A stretch of DNA of 64,000 bases from an uncultured Rhodanobacteraceae bacterium (GCA_937928755.1 CALEZI010000137.1:1-64000); one strand, 5' to 3'; shown: positions 8,973 through 17,237, counted from the first letter of the stretch. The notes: generated from the sequence alone by a model not told the origin. Numbers and translations are program-made.

Positions 8973-10393
8973 CAGCCCTCCAACACCCAGGTGTCCTTGG
9001 TGCCCCCGCCCTGCGAGGAGTTCACCACCAGCGACCCCTCGCGCAGTGCCACGCGGGTCAGTCCACCGGGCACGATGCGGATGCGATCGCCACCGCTGAG
9101 CACGAATGGCCGCAGGTCGACATGGCGCGGTGCGATGCCGTTTTCGACGAAGGTCGGCACTGTCGACAATGCCAGCGTCGGCTGCGCGATGTAGTCGTGC
9201 GGGCGCGCCCGTAACAGCGCGGCAAACTCGGCCAGCTGCGCTTGCGTCGCATGCGGCCCGACCAGCATGCCGTAGCCGCCGGAGCCGTGCACCGCCTTGA
9301 CCACCAGTTCATCGAGGTGCGCCAGCACGTACTTCAGGTCTTCCGGCAGGCGGCAGTCCCAGGTCGGCACATTCGACAGCAGCGGTTCTTCGCCAAGGTA
9401 GAAGCGAACCATCTCCGGCACGTGGATGTAGACCGCCTTGTCGTCGGCAATGCCGGCGCCGATCGCGTTGGTGAGGTTGACGTTGCCCGCGCGGTAGGCG
9501 AAATACAGACCCGGCACGCCGAGCATCGAGTTGGGGTTGAACACCAGGGGGTCGATGTAGTCGTCGTCGATGCGCCGGTAGATCACGTCCACGCGCGCCA
9601 GGCCGCGCGTGGTGCGCATGTAGCAGACATCGCCCTGCACCAGCAGATCCTCGCCCTCGACCAGTTCGATGCCCATTTCGTCGGCAAGGAAGGCATGTTC
9701 GTAATAGGCGCTGTTGTGGATGCCGGGGGTCAGCAGCACCACGGTCGGTTCGCCGCGGCAGTTCGGCGGCGGTACCGAGCGCAGTGTCTCCAGCAGTTCG
9801 TCCGGGTAATGCGCCACCGGTGCCACCGAAGCTCGCCGAAACAGGTCGGGAAACAGGCGCAGCATGACCTCGCGGTTCTCGACCATGTAGGACACGCCGG
9901 ACGGCGTTCGGCAATTGTCCTCGAGCACGTAATACTGGTCCGGACCGGTGCGCACCATGTCGATGCCGGCGATATGCGAGTAGATGTGGCCGGGCAGGTC
10001 GAAGCCCGCCATCTCTGGCCGGAACTGCGAATTGTTGATCACCAGCTGTTCCGGAACGCGGCCAGCGCGCAGGATCTCGCGGTCATGGTAGACGTCATGG
10101 ATGAAGGCGTTCAGCGCCTTGACTCGCTGCTCCAGGCCGAGTTTGAGGCGCTGCCATTCGGCCTGCGCCAGCACCCGCGGAATCAGGTCGAACGGGATCA
10201 GGCGCTCGGGGTCGCCGCCTTCGCTGTAGACGGCGAAAGTGATGCCGATGCGGCGGAACAGACCTTCAGCTTCGCGCCGCTTGAGCGCCAGTTGCTCGTG
10301 CGGTACTGATTTCAGCCACGCATCGACCAGCGCGTAAGGTGCGCGCGTCTCGCCCGGCCAGCCCATCTCGTCGAAAACCGCCGTGTCGCTCAT
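8972..10393 (-). CDS. circularly permuted ATP-grasp amidoligase (DUF404/DUF407)
   Basis: 473 residues. The family belongs to the ATP-grasp superfamily with rearranged strand order and is predicted to join an amine to a carboxylate using ATP. Recognisable blocks are VYHDREILRAGRVPE, DNCRTPSGVSYM, PGIHNSAYYEHAFLADEMG, KAVHGSGGYGMLVGP and VLSGGDRIRIVPGGLTRVAL. An ATG at 10441 would add 16 residues; MSDTAVFDEM at 10393, preceded by GGGATC, fits the family better. First gene of a three-gene operon with alpha-E and transglutaminase. The Anbu proteasome-like subunit found in some related operons is not adjacent. Confidence 0.9.
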   Translation of the reverse strand: MSDTAVFDEMGWPGETRAPYALVDAWLKSVPHEQLALKRREAEGLFRRIGITFAVYSEGGDPERLIPFDLIPRVLAQAEWQRLKLGLEQRVKALNAFIHDVYHDREILRAGRVPEQLVINNSQFRPEMAGFDLPGHIYSHIAGIDMVRTGPDQYYVLEDNCRTPSGVSYMVENREVMLRLFPDLFRRASVAPVAHYPDELLETLRSVPPPNCRGEPTVVLLTPGIHNSAYYEHAFLADEMGIELVEGEDLLVQGDVCYMRTTRGLARVDVIYRRIDDDYIDPLVFNPNSMLGVPGLYFAYRAGNVNLTNAIGAGIADDKAVYIHVPEMVRFYLGEEPLLSNVPTWDCRLPEDLKYVLAHLDELVVKAVHGSGGYGMLVGPHATQAQLAEFAALLRARPHDYIAQPTLALSTVPTFVENGIAPRHVDLRPFVLSGGDRIRIVPGGLTRVALREGSLVVNSSQGGGTKDTWVLEG

Positions 10394-10625
10394 CGTGGAT
10401 CCCGTGTTTGCGGCCTGAGCCTGCCGAGGGGCGCCGGGCACGTCAAGCGTTGGCAGAGAAATTCTCGCCCGGTGCCCCCCGGTGGTGCGCGCTGCAGGGT
10501 GCGGCCGGCGCCATGCACCAAACCGGGTCCACGGACTGTTGTGCGGTCCGGGGTGTCCTGGAGCAATCGCACCACGCCCACGGCCCTACAAGATCGACGC
10601 CATCCAACCGTTTTGAGATGCCACC

Positions 10626-11846
10626 ATGTCCAATCCGAAACCGCGGCCGGTCGTCGGTGCGACCACGCGCCCCGCAGACGATCTGCGCGGCGCCTCGCGT
10701 CTGGCCATCGATGCGGTGACCGGCGTCACCGATCTGGTCGAGGCCATGCATCGAACCATCAGCGGCATCGCGCCGCCGATCGGCAAGGCCGTGCCCGGAC
10801 CAACGGGCGGGATTGCAGGGCTCGTCTATCGCAGCGTGCGCGGCGCCACGCGTCTGGTCGGGCAGGGTATAGACGCCGCTCTGGCGGCAGCATCGCCGCT
10901 GCTGCGCGAGGCACAGCCGATGCCGCTGCGCGATGCGGCGGTGGCGGCGCTCAATGGCGTTTACGGCGACCACCTCGAACGCAGCAGCAATCCGTTGGCG
11001 ATTCCGATGACGCTGCGTCGCGGAGGCGTGCCGTTGGCGCTCGATGGCGAGTCGCTGCGGCAATCGCTGCCCGATCCAGGCCCGCATTTGCTGATCGCTC
11101 TGCACGGCCTGTGCATGAACGATCGCCAGTGGTGCCGGAACGGCCACGACCACGCCGCGGCTTTGGCAACCGAGTTCGGCTACACGCCGATCTACCTGCA
11201 TTACAACAGCGGTCGCCATGTCGCCGACAACGGCCGCGATTTCTCGCACCTGCTGGAGCAGTTGCTGGCAACGTGGCCGTTCCCGGTCGAGTCGCTGACA
11301 TTGCTCGGGCACAGCATGGGCGGCCTGCTCGCGCGGAGCGCTGCGCATTACGCCCAGGCCGAAGGGCTGTCGTGGACCGGAAAGTTGCGCAGCATGGCCT
11401 TTCTCGGCACACCGCATCATGGCGCGCCGCTGGAACGCGCCGGCAACTGGTTCGACACCCTGCTCAGCCAGAGCCCCTACAGCGCGCCGTTCCTGCGCCT
11501 CGGCGAAAGTCGCAGCGCCGGCATCAAGGACTTGCGCTTCGGCCACGTTACCGATGCCGTGCCGCGCGGACGCCATCGACACGACACGCGCGAGCCGGTG
11601 CCGTTGCCCGATGGGGTGCGCTGCTATGCCGTCGCCGCCACCCGCGGTCGTGCCGATCGACCGGTCGCAAGCCTGCCGAGCGATGGCCTGGTGCCGATCG
11701 CCAGCGCGCTCGGGCAGCACCACGATCCGACCCACAGCCTGGCGATCCCCGAGCAGCAGCAATGGATCGCGCACCAGTGCAGCCATTTCGACCTGCTCAG
11801 CCGCGCCGATGTCTACGCACGCTTGCGCGATTGGCTAGCGTTGTAG
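10626..11846 (+). CDS. alpha/beta-hydrolase, lipase/esterase-like
   Basis: 406 residues. The catalytic core (about 150-406) shows an oxyanion-type HGLCMND at 160-166, nucleophile elbow GHSMGG with S230, likely Asp D353 (SDGLVPIAS) and His H387 (SHFDLL). A GTPHHGAPLE block after the nucleophile is shared with PGAP1-like and triacylglycerol lipase-like hydrolases. The first 140 residues carry no recognised domain and contain several amphipathic Ala-rich stretches that could bind a membrane. No signal peptide is evident. The substrate cannot be named. The stop codon TAG forms the GTAG head of a repeat that also occurs near 44.05 kb. Confidence 0.8.
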   Translation: MSNPKPRPVVGATTRPADDLRGASRLAIDAVTGVTDLVEAMHRTISGIAPPIGKAVPGPTGGIAGLVYRSVRGATRLVGQGIDAALAAASPLLREAQPMPLRDAAVAALNGVYGDHLERSSNPLAIPMTLRRGGVPLALDGESLRQSLPDPGPHLLIALHGLCMNDRQWCRNGHDHAAALATEFGYTPIYLHYNSGRHVADNGRDFSHLLEQLLATWPFPVESLTLLGHSMGGLLARSAAHYAQAEGLSWTGKLRSMAFLGTPHHGAPLERAGNWFDTLLSQSPYSAPFLRLGESRSAGIKDLRFGHVTDAVPRGRHRHDTREPVPLPDGVRCYAVAATRGRADRPVASLPSDGLVPIASALGQHHDPTHSLAIPEQQQWIAHQCSHFDLLSRADVYARLRDWLAL

Positions 11847-11935
11847 GAGTCACGGTCGCCCCCTGGCGGTGCGCTTGTTCGCGCATCGAACAGAGGCGTG
11901 GCAAGACTGCGGCCTGTATTTCAGGACGCAAAGGA
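11843..11935 (+). repeat. dispersed 90-bp repeat (GAGTCACGGTCGCC), copy 1
   Basis: The words GAGTCACGGTCGCCCC, CTGGCGGTGCGCTT, TTCGCGCATCGAAC and CTGTATTTC-GGACGCAAAGG occur in the same order, reverse-complemented, at 43979-44068. The element begins on the stop codon of the upstream hydrolase gene. Confidence 0.7.
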
Positions 11936-11937
11936 AG

Positions 11938-12101
11938 CTAGTTGGTTTGCCATTAATTCGTTGAATAATTTCCGCGCCTTTTGACCCGAATGCGTCGTTG
12001 TTCGTCGTCGCCATAGCCCTGCTATGACTCCTCCTCTCGCCTAGCCTCGAGCCAAAATGCATCGGAAATTTCTTCAGCCAATTAATGGCAAACCACACTA
12101 G
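11938..12101. repeat. MITE-like 164-bp inverted repeat
   Basis: The left arm TTGGTTTGCCATTAATTCG...AATTTCCG and the right arm CGGAAATTTC...CCAATTAATGGCAAACC are imperfect reverse complements over about 60 bases, ending in CTAG-like words on both sides. There is no coding frame. No second copy is seen in the window. Size and form suit a miniature inverted-repeat element. Confidence 0.65.
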
Positions 12102-12107
12102 GGGACT

Positions 12108-12219
12108 GCTTTTTTGTCCGCAAAGGACGCAAAGGACGCAAAGAAGGCCAAGAGCCAAGGTGTTGATGGTCTGCTGGCTTTGCGTTCTTTGCGTTCTTTG
12201 CGTCCTTTGCGGAAAAAGC
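12108..12219. repeat. CGCAAAGGA hairpin repeat, copy 1 of 5
   Basis: GCTTTTTTGTCCGCAAAGGA then two further CGCAAAGGA-type 9-nt units on the left; TTTGCGTTCTTTGCGTCC and TTTGCGGAAAAAGC on the right. The arms fold back on each other around a variable loop of about 35 bases. Confidence 0.75.
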
Positions 12220-12224
12220 TCTAG

Positions 12225-12279
12225 CTGTGGGAGCGGGTTCATCCCGCGAAAGCACTCGCGGAGTGAATCCGCTCCCACA
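12225..12279. repeat. REP-type inverted repeat, GTGG-GAGCGG family, copy 2
   Basis: CTGTGGGAGCGGGTTCATCC pairs with GGAGTGAATCCGCTCCCACA, with inner arms CGCGAAAG and CTCGCG. It directly follows the hairpin repeat at 12108-12219. Positions 12280-12445, upstream of the next gene, hold no other feature. Confidence 0.7.
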
Positions 12280-12445
12280 TGGAAATCAAAGCCTTACGGC
12301 GTGTTCGGTGCGAAAGCGCCGCGCACGCGTCGCCCCGGCGAAACCCGCATAGGCCACAAGTTTTTCGCCGACTAACGCGGTCTTTACGCACTCGCCGCAC
12401 CCGCTTCGCCAATATCGCGCCCCATCGCCCTGCTCTGTCCTGCCC

Positions 12446-13471
12446 ATGCGTACCTGGATACTCGCCGCGTTCTGCCTGCTGAACGTCGCGCACGCCGCGG
12501 CTCAGACCAGCGCCACCCTCCCTGTCGAGGCATCCACGGTTGAGCAGTCCGATCCCGGAGTGCAGATCTTCGATGCCATGGTCGTCAGTGGCGTGCAGCC
12601 CGGTCCCGGGCTGTGGCGGGTTTCGAAGGGCGACAACGTCATGTGGGTGCTCGGCACCTTGATGCCGCTGCCGAAGAAGATGCAGTGGGTGTCGCGCGAG
12701 GTCGAGCAGGTGATCGCCGAGTCGCAGGAAGTGTTGCTCGGACCTGGCGCCAAGCTGAAGAAAGAGATTGGCATGTTCCAGGGGCTGCTGCTGTTGCCGG
12801 CGGCGCTGGGCTCGCGGAAGAATCCCGAGGGCGAAAAGCTGGTGGAGCGAGTGCCGCCCGAACTGTATGCGCGCTGGACCCCGTTGAAGGCGAAGTACAT
12901 CGGCCGCAGCCGCGGCATCGAAAAGCAGCGGCCGTTGTTCGCGGCCTTGAAGCTCTACGAAAAAGCCATCAAGAAAAACCGCATGACGCAGGAGAGCGTG
13001 GTCCTGCCGCTGGTCAAGAAGATCGCGAAGAAGCACCAGGTACCGGTCAACCGCCCGGAAATCGAAATCGACATCGGCAATCCGCGCGAGGCCCTCAACG
13101 ACTTTGCCGACAGCCATCTGGAGGACCTGGATTGTTTTGCGAGAACGCTCGATCGCCTCGAAACCGATCTCGACACCATGCGCGAACGCGCCAACGCCTG
13201 GGCGACCGGCGACATCGAGGCGCTGCGGTCGCTGCCGTTCACCGATCAGAACCAGATCTGTGCCGACGCCATACTGCACGCCGGTTTCACTCGCGAGCGC
13301 GGCCTCGACGACATGCGCGAACGCCTGGGCACGGCTTGGCTGGCGGCAGCCGAGACGGCGTTGAAACGCAACAAGTCGACCTTCGCGATCCTGCCGATGC
13401 GCGAGGTGGTCAGCGCCGGGGGATACCTCGAAACTTTGCGCGCGCGTGGGTACGAGGTCGAGGAACCTTGA
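12446..13471 (+). CDS. TraB/GumN family protein
   Basis: 341 residues with a cleavable signal peptide (about 1-20, ending AHAAAQ). The conserved TraB/GumN opening is clear: GLWRVSKGDNVMWVLGTLMP (57-76), followed by a helical region and the late block KNKSTFAILPMREV-like (KRNKSTFAILPMREVV), which in this family carries conserved polar residues proposed to form a metal-dependent hydrolase site. The usual GTxH of the first motif reads GTLMP here, so the first His is absent and activity is uncertain. Likely periplasmic. The start is the first ATG before the signal peptide. The repeat-rich region upstream separates it from the hydrolase gene. Confidence 0.82.
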   Translation: MRTWILAAFCLLNVAHAAAQTSATLPVEASTVEQSDPGVQIFDAMVVSGVQPGPGLWRVSKGDNVMWVLGTLMPLPKKMQWVSREVEQVIAESQEVLLGPGAKLKKEIGMFQGLLLLPAALGSRKNPEGEKLVERVPPELYARWTPLKAKYIGRSRGIEKQRPLFAALKLYEKAIKKNRMTQESVVLPLVKKIAKKHQVPVNRPEIEIDIGNPREALNDFADSHLEDLDCFARTLDRLETDLDTMRERANAWATGDIEALRSLPFTDQNQICADAILHAGFTRERGLDDMRERLGTAWLAAAETALKRNKSTFAILPMREVVSAGGYLETLRARGYEVEEP

Positions 13472-13556
13472 CGCGCCGGGGAACGCCCGATCTGGCACAA
13501 TCGACGCGTTTGCGCGGACTGTGTCGTGCAAATCCGACGATCAGGATGCGCTGCCG

Positions 13557-14081
13557 ATGCTGACGCTTTCATCTTTGCTGCTGGCCGTGGCGCTGGCTGC
13601 GCCCGGCGATATCTATCGGTGCAAGGACGCTGCCGGTGCGGTCAGCTACCAGGACCACCCGTGCGCTGGCGCCAGCACGGCGCCGATGATCAAGGCGGGT
13701 GACGACTCCGCTGCGAGCCAACTCGCATTGCAGCAGTGGCTGGACGGTTATCGGCAACGCAGCGATGCGGGTCGTGGCCAACCAACTTCGCGCCCGCTGT
13801 CGCTGCCGCGCAGCGGCACAGGGGCTGCCGTCAGCGAAGCACAATTGGCGATGTGCTCGGAGCGGTTCCTGCACTGCGCGCATGGCGACGCAGCGACCAT
13901 GGATCGCTGCGTCGACCGTTTGCCGCGCTGTGGCAGCGGCGGCGCGCCTTGCTGTCCGCAGGCGTGCATCGCGCGGTATCAGGGACTGCGCCAGAGCGGA
14001 CAACCCTTGGCGAGCGCCGTCCGTCTGGCGCTGCTCGATCCCGATGCGCCGGCGTGCGGCGGCGCCAGCGCACTGCGCTGA
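13557..14081 (+). CDS. DUF4124-type secreted Cys-rich protein
   Basis: 174 residues. A short signal peptide (about 1-16, LLAVALAAPGD) is followed by the DUF4124 pattern IYRCKDAAGAVSYQDHPC, a small fold common in proteobacterial envelope proteins. The C-terminal half is rich in cysteine (CSERFLHC, CVDRLPRC, CCPQAC), so disulfides in the periplasm are likely. Function unknown. An upstream in-frame ATG at 13446 lies inside the TraB-like gene; CAGGA nine bases before 13557 and the signal peptide favour this start. Confidence 0.7.
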   Translation: MLTLSSLLLAVALAAPGDIYRCKDAAGAVSYQDHPCAGASTAPMIKAGDDSAASQLALQQWLDGYRQRSDAGRGQPTSRPLSLPRSGTGAAVSEAQLAMCSERFLHCAHGDAATMDRCVDRLPRCGSGGAPCCPQACIARYQGLRQSGQPLASAVRLALLDPDAPACGGASALR

Positions 14082-14114
14082 CGCACTCCCTGCCCGCCGG
14101 GCAGAGCGGGCGCC

Positions 14115-14270
14115 TCAGGGTGTGGTCGGCTTGTCTTGCGCGTTGCGCTGCGCGTCGTCGTCGGGCGACGACGGTTTGGCGGCCTGCTTCTTCAGCCGCT
14201 TTTCTTCCTGCTGCTTGGCTTTCTTCAGCTCGCGCTGACGCTTGTCGAACGAATAATTGGGCTTGGCCAA
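14115..14270 (-). CDS. small basic protein with TTG start, MAKPNYSFDKRQREL type
   Basis: 51 residues, starting at TTG (14268-14270) with GGAGG six bases upstream, an excellent ribosome site. The product reads MAKPNYSFDKRQRELKKAKQ, then a Lys/Glu-rich helix and a polar tail ending DKPTTP. I recognise the opening MAKPNY-F-KRQREL as a conserved short hypothetical protein of proteobacteria. It has no cysteine and no membrane segment; the helix is strongly charged and could bind nucleic acid or ribosomes, which is inference only. A gene caller that ignores TTG or uses a 60-residue cut-off would miss it. It is convergent with the DUF4124 gene. Confidence 0.75.
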   Translation of the reverse strand: MAKPNYSFDKRQRELKKAKQQEEKRLKKQAAKPSSPDDDAQRNAQDKPTTP

Positions 14271-14363
14271 TGCCGGCCTCCGTGTGGATGGACCTTTACT
14301 CTAGCCCGGATGTTTCATGAATTGCACGCGCACTCGCTTGCCTGTGCTTGTCCGTTGATCCGC

Positions 14364-15056
14364 TTAGACCGCACCCGGTGGCCCGTACAGCGCAATCGCC
14401 CAGACCACAGCGCAACAGGCAAGGAACAGCGGCAGCGCCAGCCACGGCGAACGCCAAACCGCATCGGCGCCATCTTCACGCAGTTTGCGACCGGTCAGCA
14501 TTGGCGTGACGAGATCCTCGCGTTTGACCAGGCGGTAGACCGACACCGCCAGCAGGTGGACGACGATCAAGGCCAGCAGCAACTTCTGCCCGAGCTGGTG
14601 CCAGTCGGTCCAGTCCGCGCTCGCGTCCATCGAGATGCGCTCGGACAGCGGTCCGAACCATTCGATCTCGTCGTTGCTGAAAAGGCCGCTGACCGCCTGC
14701 GCGAAGATCAGCGCGAGCATCGCCAGCACGGCAACTGCGCCGAGCGGGTTGTGCCCGAGCGCCGGACGATAACTGTGGGCGCCCCAACTGCCGAGGTAAC
14801 TGGCTATCGCCCGTGGACCGCGCACGAAATCGGCAAAACGCGCGTGTTCGCTGCCGACCAGGCCCCAGAGTATGCGGAACAGCACCAGGGCCAGCGTTGC
14901 GTAGCCGAAGCGGAAATGCCATTGCATGCTCAGCCAGCCATATTCGCCGGTGGCGTACAGGCCAACGATGCAGATCACCAGCGCCCAGTGCGTCAGTCGG
15001 ACCGGCAGGTCCCAGACGCGCACGCTGCGCGCCCCGGTCGTGGTCGCCGCGCTCAC
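14364..15056 (-). CDS. cytochrome b561-type membrane protein
   Basis: 230 residues with four to five membrane segments (about 24-42, 50-68, 106-125, 162-180, 206-224). Family signs are VWDLPVRLTHWALV near the N-terminus and WHFRFGYATL; histidines H23 and H47 and those near 109 and 172 are candidates for the two b-heme ligand pairs of the Ni,Fe-hydrogenase/b561 family. It probably passes electrons between a quinone pool and a periplasmic partner, but no c-type partner gene is next to it. The start is GTG at 15056, overlapping the murD-like stop as GTGA, so the two genes are coupled. Confidence 0.85.
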   Translation of the reverse strand: MSAATTTGARSVRVWDLPVRLTHWALVICIVGLYATGEYGWLSMQWHFRFGYATLALVLFRILWGLVGSEHARFADFVRGPRAIASYLGSWGAHSYRPALGHNPLGAVAVLAMLALIFAQAVSGLFSNDEIEWFGPLSERISMDASADWTDWHQLGQKLLLALIVVHLLAVSVYRLVKREDLVTPMLTGRKLREDGADAVWRSPWLALPLFLACCAVVWAIALYGPPGAV

Positions 15057-16453
15057 AGGCCGATCCCCTCGATGCGTTCTTCGCCGACCTCGAATCCGGC
15101 CAGCCGCGCAAACGCGCGGCCGCGCTCGGCGTAGTCGCGGAACTGGTCGAAACTGGGGGCGCCGGGCGACAACAGGACGACGCCGCCGCTGGGCACCAGC
15201 GCGCGCGCGCCAGCGACCGCTTCGTCGAGCGTCGCGACCAGCTTCAGCGTCGGTCGCGGAGTCCGCGTGCTGGCCGCGTAAGTCGCTTCAATCTGAGCGT
15301 GGATGCGCGCGCCGTTCTGGCCCATGGCGATGACCGCGGTCGGCGGATCGGCGGCAATCTGGCGCGCAAAATCGCCCCAGTCGAGGCCGCGGTCGAAGCC
15401 ACCGACCAGCACCACGGTCGGGCGCGGTGCGACGCTGCGCAGTGCCGCCAGCGTCGCCTCCGGCGTCGTCGAAATGCTGTCGTCCACATAGGCGATTGCG
15501 TCGCGGGTCCCGACATGCGCAAGTCGGTGCGGCAGCGGCTTGAAATCGCGCACGGCCTTGAGCAGCCCGCGCGGGTCGTGGCCAAAGGACTCGACCATGG
15601 TGAAGGCGGCCGCAACATTGCTGGCGTTATGGGCGCCGGCCAGATGGGTCTCGGCGAGATCGATGACATGTTCGTCGTCATGCCAGACCTCGGCGCCGCG
15701 CGCATGCCAGAAACCGCGATGATTGAACAAGGTGCGCCGCTCGATGCGCTCGGCGTGCGCCATCAGGCGCGCGTCGGCGGCATTCAGCACGGCGAGATCG
15801 GCGTTGCCGTCGATGCACACCTTGAGCTTGTCGCGGTAGTAGGTTTCCTCGTCGCCGTGCCAGTCGAGGTGCTCGGGCGACAGGTTGAGAACGGCGGCGA
15901 TGGCCGGGTGCCCGACGAAATCCGCAGCCTGGTAACTGGACAGCTCGATGACCCAGTAATCCGGGTCGGGCTGCGGCTCCATGACGTCAAGCAGCGGCAG
16001 GCCGATGTTGCCGGCCAGCACCGTGCGCGCGCCGGTGGCGCGCAGCAGCGACGCGGTCAGCGCGCTGGTGGTGCTCTTGCCCTTGGTGCCGGTGATGACG
16101 ATGGTCTTGTCGTGGCGATGCTGGGCAAACCACATCGACGTTCCAGAGATAAAGCGCGTGCCGCGAAAATGCGCCCACTCCATCGCCCGCGCGTGCTGGT
16201 AAGGGCTGATGCCCGGCGACTTGATGACGATCTGGTATGGCCCGAAGGTACCTGCCTGGACCTCTTCGGCGACCACCTCGATCAGCGGATCATCGCCGAA
16301 GTCCCAGGCTGCGGCCTCGGCCGGCGTCAGGATCACGCCGAACTTCTTTTCCGGAAAGATGCTGCGCAGGAAGCGCAAAGCTGCCTGGCCTTCCTGGCCA
16401 TAGCCCCAGACGGCGACCTTGCGCATGACGAAGGCTTCGAGGCTGATATGCAT
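15053..16453 (-). CDS. Mur ligase, MurD2-like (UDP-MurNAc-L-alanine:L-glutamate ligase)
   Basis: 466 residues, Mur ligase fold: N-terminal Rossmann-like domain with GYGQEG, central ATPase domain with P-loop TGTKGKSTT (121-129), and C-terminal domain with VDDSISTTPEATLAAL and LLSPGAPSFDQF. Classical MurD has SNGKST; the TKGKST form is the one I associate with MurD2 of Xanthomonas, which adds L-Glu and relies on the epimerase MurL. MurL is not next to it here, so the call between MurD and MurD2 is a motif-based inference. The start may be ATG 16453 or ATG 16426 (MRKVAVWGYG); much longer frames upstream cross a repeat and are unlikely. Confidence 0.8.
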   Translation of the reverse strand: MHISLEAFVMRKVAVWGYGQEGQAALRFLRSIFPEKKFGVILTPAEAAAWDFGDDPLIEVVAEEVQAGTFGPYQIVIKSPGISPYQHARAMEWAHFRGTRFISGTSMWFAQHRHDKTIVITGTKGKSTTSALTASLLRATGARTVLAGNIGLPLLDVMEPQPDPDYWVIELSSYQAADFVGHPAIAAVLNLSPEHLDWHGDEETYYRDKLKVCIDGNADLAVLNAADARLMAHAERIERRTLFNHRGFWHARGAEVWHDDEHVIDLAETHLAGAHNASNVAAAFTMVESFGHDPRGLLKAVRDFKPLPHRLAHVGTRDAIAYVDDSISTTPEATLAALRSVAPRPTVVLVGGFDRGLDWGDFARQIAADPPTAVIAMGQNGARIHAQIEATYAASTRTPRPTLKLVATLDEAVAGARALVPSGGVVLLSPGAPSFDQFRDYAERGRAFARLAGFEVGEERIEGIGL

Positions 16454-16538
16454 GCTATGGCGTGTGGTCGGAGTTGCCGCGAATGATGCGTGGCGGCGCG
16501 TGAAGATGCACGGGGGTGGCGTGCTCAGGCTCCGAGCG

Positions 16539-16741
16539 GCGCAATGCCCCGGAAGAGCGGGGCAGGGGGCAGGGGGGCAGGGGCCGAGCCATGTGTCATT
16601 TCCGTACCGTGGCGATGATCGATGCAACCGCCTGTGCGATTGGTCGCGCGTCGAGCGTGAGACAGAGTCCCATCTTGCATCATGGTCTGAGCAAGCGCCG
16701 AGGTGGGTCCCCTGCCCCTTGCCCCCTCTGCATTGCCGCCC
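16539..16741. repeat. G-rich inverted repeat upstream of the MurD2-like gene
   Basis: GGCGCAATGCCCC...GGGGCAGGGGGCAGG at the left and CCCCTGCCCCTTGCCCCC...GCATTGCCGCC at the right are imperfect reverse complements about 200 bases apart. The rest of the 295-base gap (16454-16748) holds no gene. Confidence 0.5.
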
Positions 16742-16748
16742 TCGCAAC

Positions 16749-17237
16749 TCACTCCCACAACGTCACCTTGTCCGTGGTCATCGTGTAGGCGGTTGCCGCG
16801 ATCTCGTTTTCGGCCTTTTCGACATTCAGCGTGCCCTCGATCCAGTAGGCGTCGTAGATCTCGGTAACCGGGATCGGTTTGGGCAAACGCGCCAGGATGA
16901 TCTGGTTCGGTGGCGGTGGCGGAACGTGGATGCAGGCGCCGAAGTAGGGCACGATGAAGAATTCGCTCATCTGGCTGTCGCCGTCGACCTCGATTGGCAC
17001 GATGTAACCGGCAATCTTGACCTTGAGCCCATCGAGTTCCTGGATGACGCGGAAGCTGCCGGTCTGCTGCTGCTTGAAGCTACCTTCGTGGAGCACGCTC
17101 GGCGCTTCCATCAGCGCGTCGATTTCGTCTTTCGGCATCAGTTCCAGCCAGTCGAGCTCGCGCGGGCCTTCTGCAGCAACCGACAATGGCGCCGACATCA
17201 GCAGCAACAAGCCCGCAATCAACGTCAGCAAGCGCAT
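16749..17237 (-). CDS. DUF3299 family exported protein
   Basis: 162 residues with a signal peptide (about 1-22, PLSVAAEG). The body shows the DUF3299 pattern: LDWLELMPKDE, IAGYIVPIEVDGDSQMSEF, FFIVPYFGACIHVPPPPPNQ, and YWIEGTL near the end. In other bacteria this family often occurs beside ABC export systems or zinc-linked genes; its role is not known. The conserved Cys and His in GACIHVPPPPPNQ could bind metal. It is divergent from the MerC gene, across a 305-base gap that carries a Zur-type site, so both may be zinc-regulated. The longer frame to 17444 lacks a signal peptide at its start. Confidence 0.82.
   Translation of the reverse strand: MRLLTLIAGLLLLMSAPLSVAAEGPRELDWLELMPKDEIDALMEAPSVLHEGSFKQQQTGSFRVIQELDGLKVKIAGYIVPIEVDGDSQMSEFFIVPYFGACIHVPPPPPNQIILARLPKPIPVTEIYDAYWIEGTLNVEKAENEIAATAYTMTTDKVTLWE

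Noticed and set aside
12108..12219. CRISPR array
   Set aside because: The 9-nt units are adjacent without spacers and reappear inverted; no cas gene is present.
11850..12278. 142-codon frame with RTQRTQRTQ-like repeats
   Set aside because: It runs through four repeat elements; the residue repeat comes from the 9-nt DNA unit. The same applies to short frames around 41.6, 43.9, 45.0 and 49.0 kb.
13491..13515. sigma-54 promoter (TGGCACAATCGACGCG)
   Set aside because: The -24 part fits, but the -12 part reads ACGC instead of TTGC.
14813..16486. 557-codon frame opposite the MurD2-like and cytochrome genes
   Set aside because: Shadow frame; both genes on the other strand have intact family motifs.
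16454..16747. N-terminal extension of the MurD2-like protein
   Set aside because: The extra 98 codons cross a G-rich inverted repeat and do not match Mur ligases.
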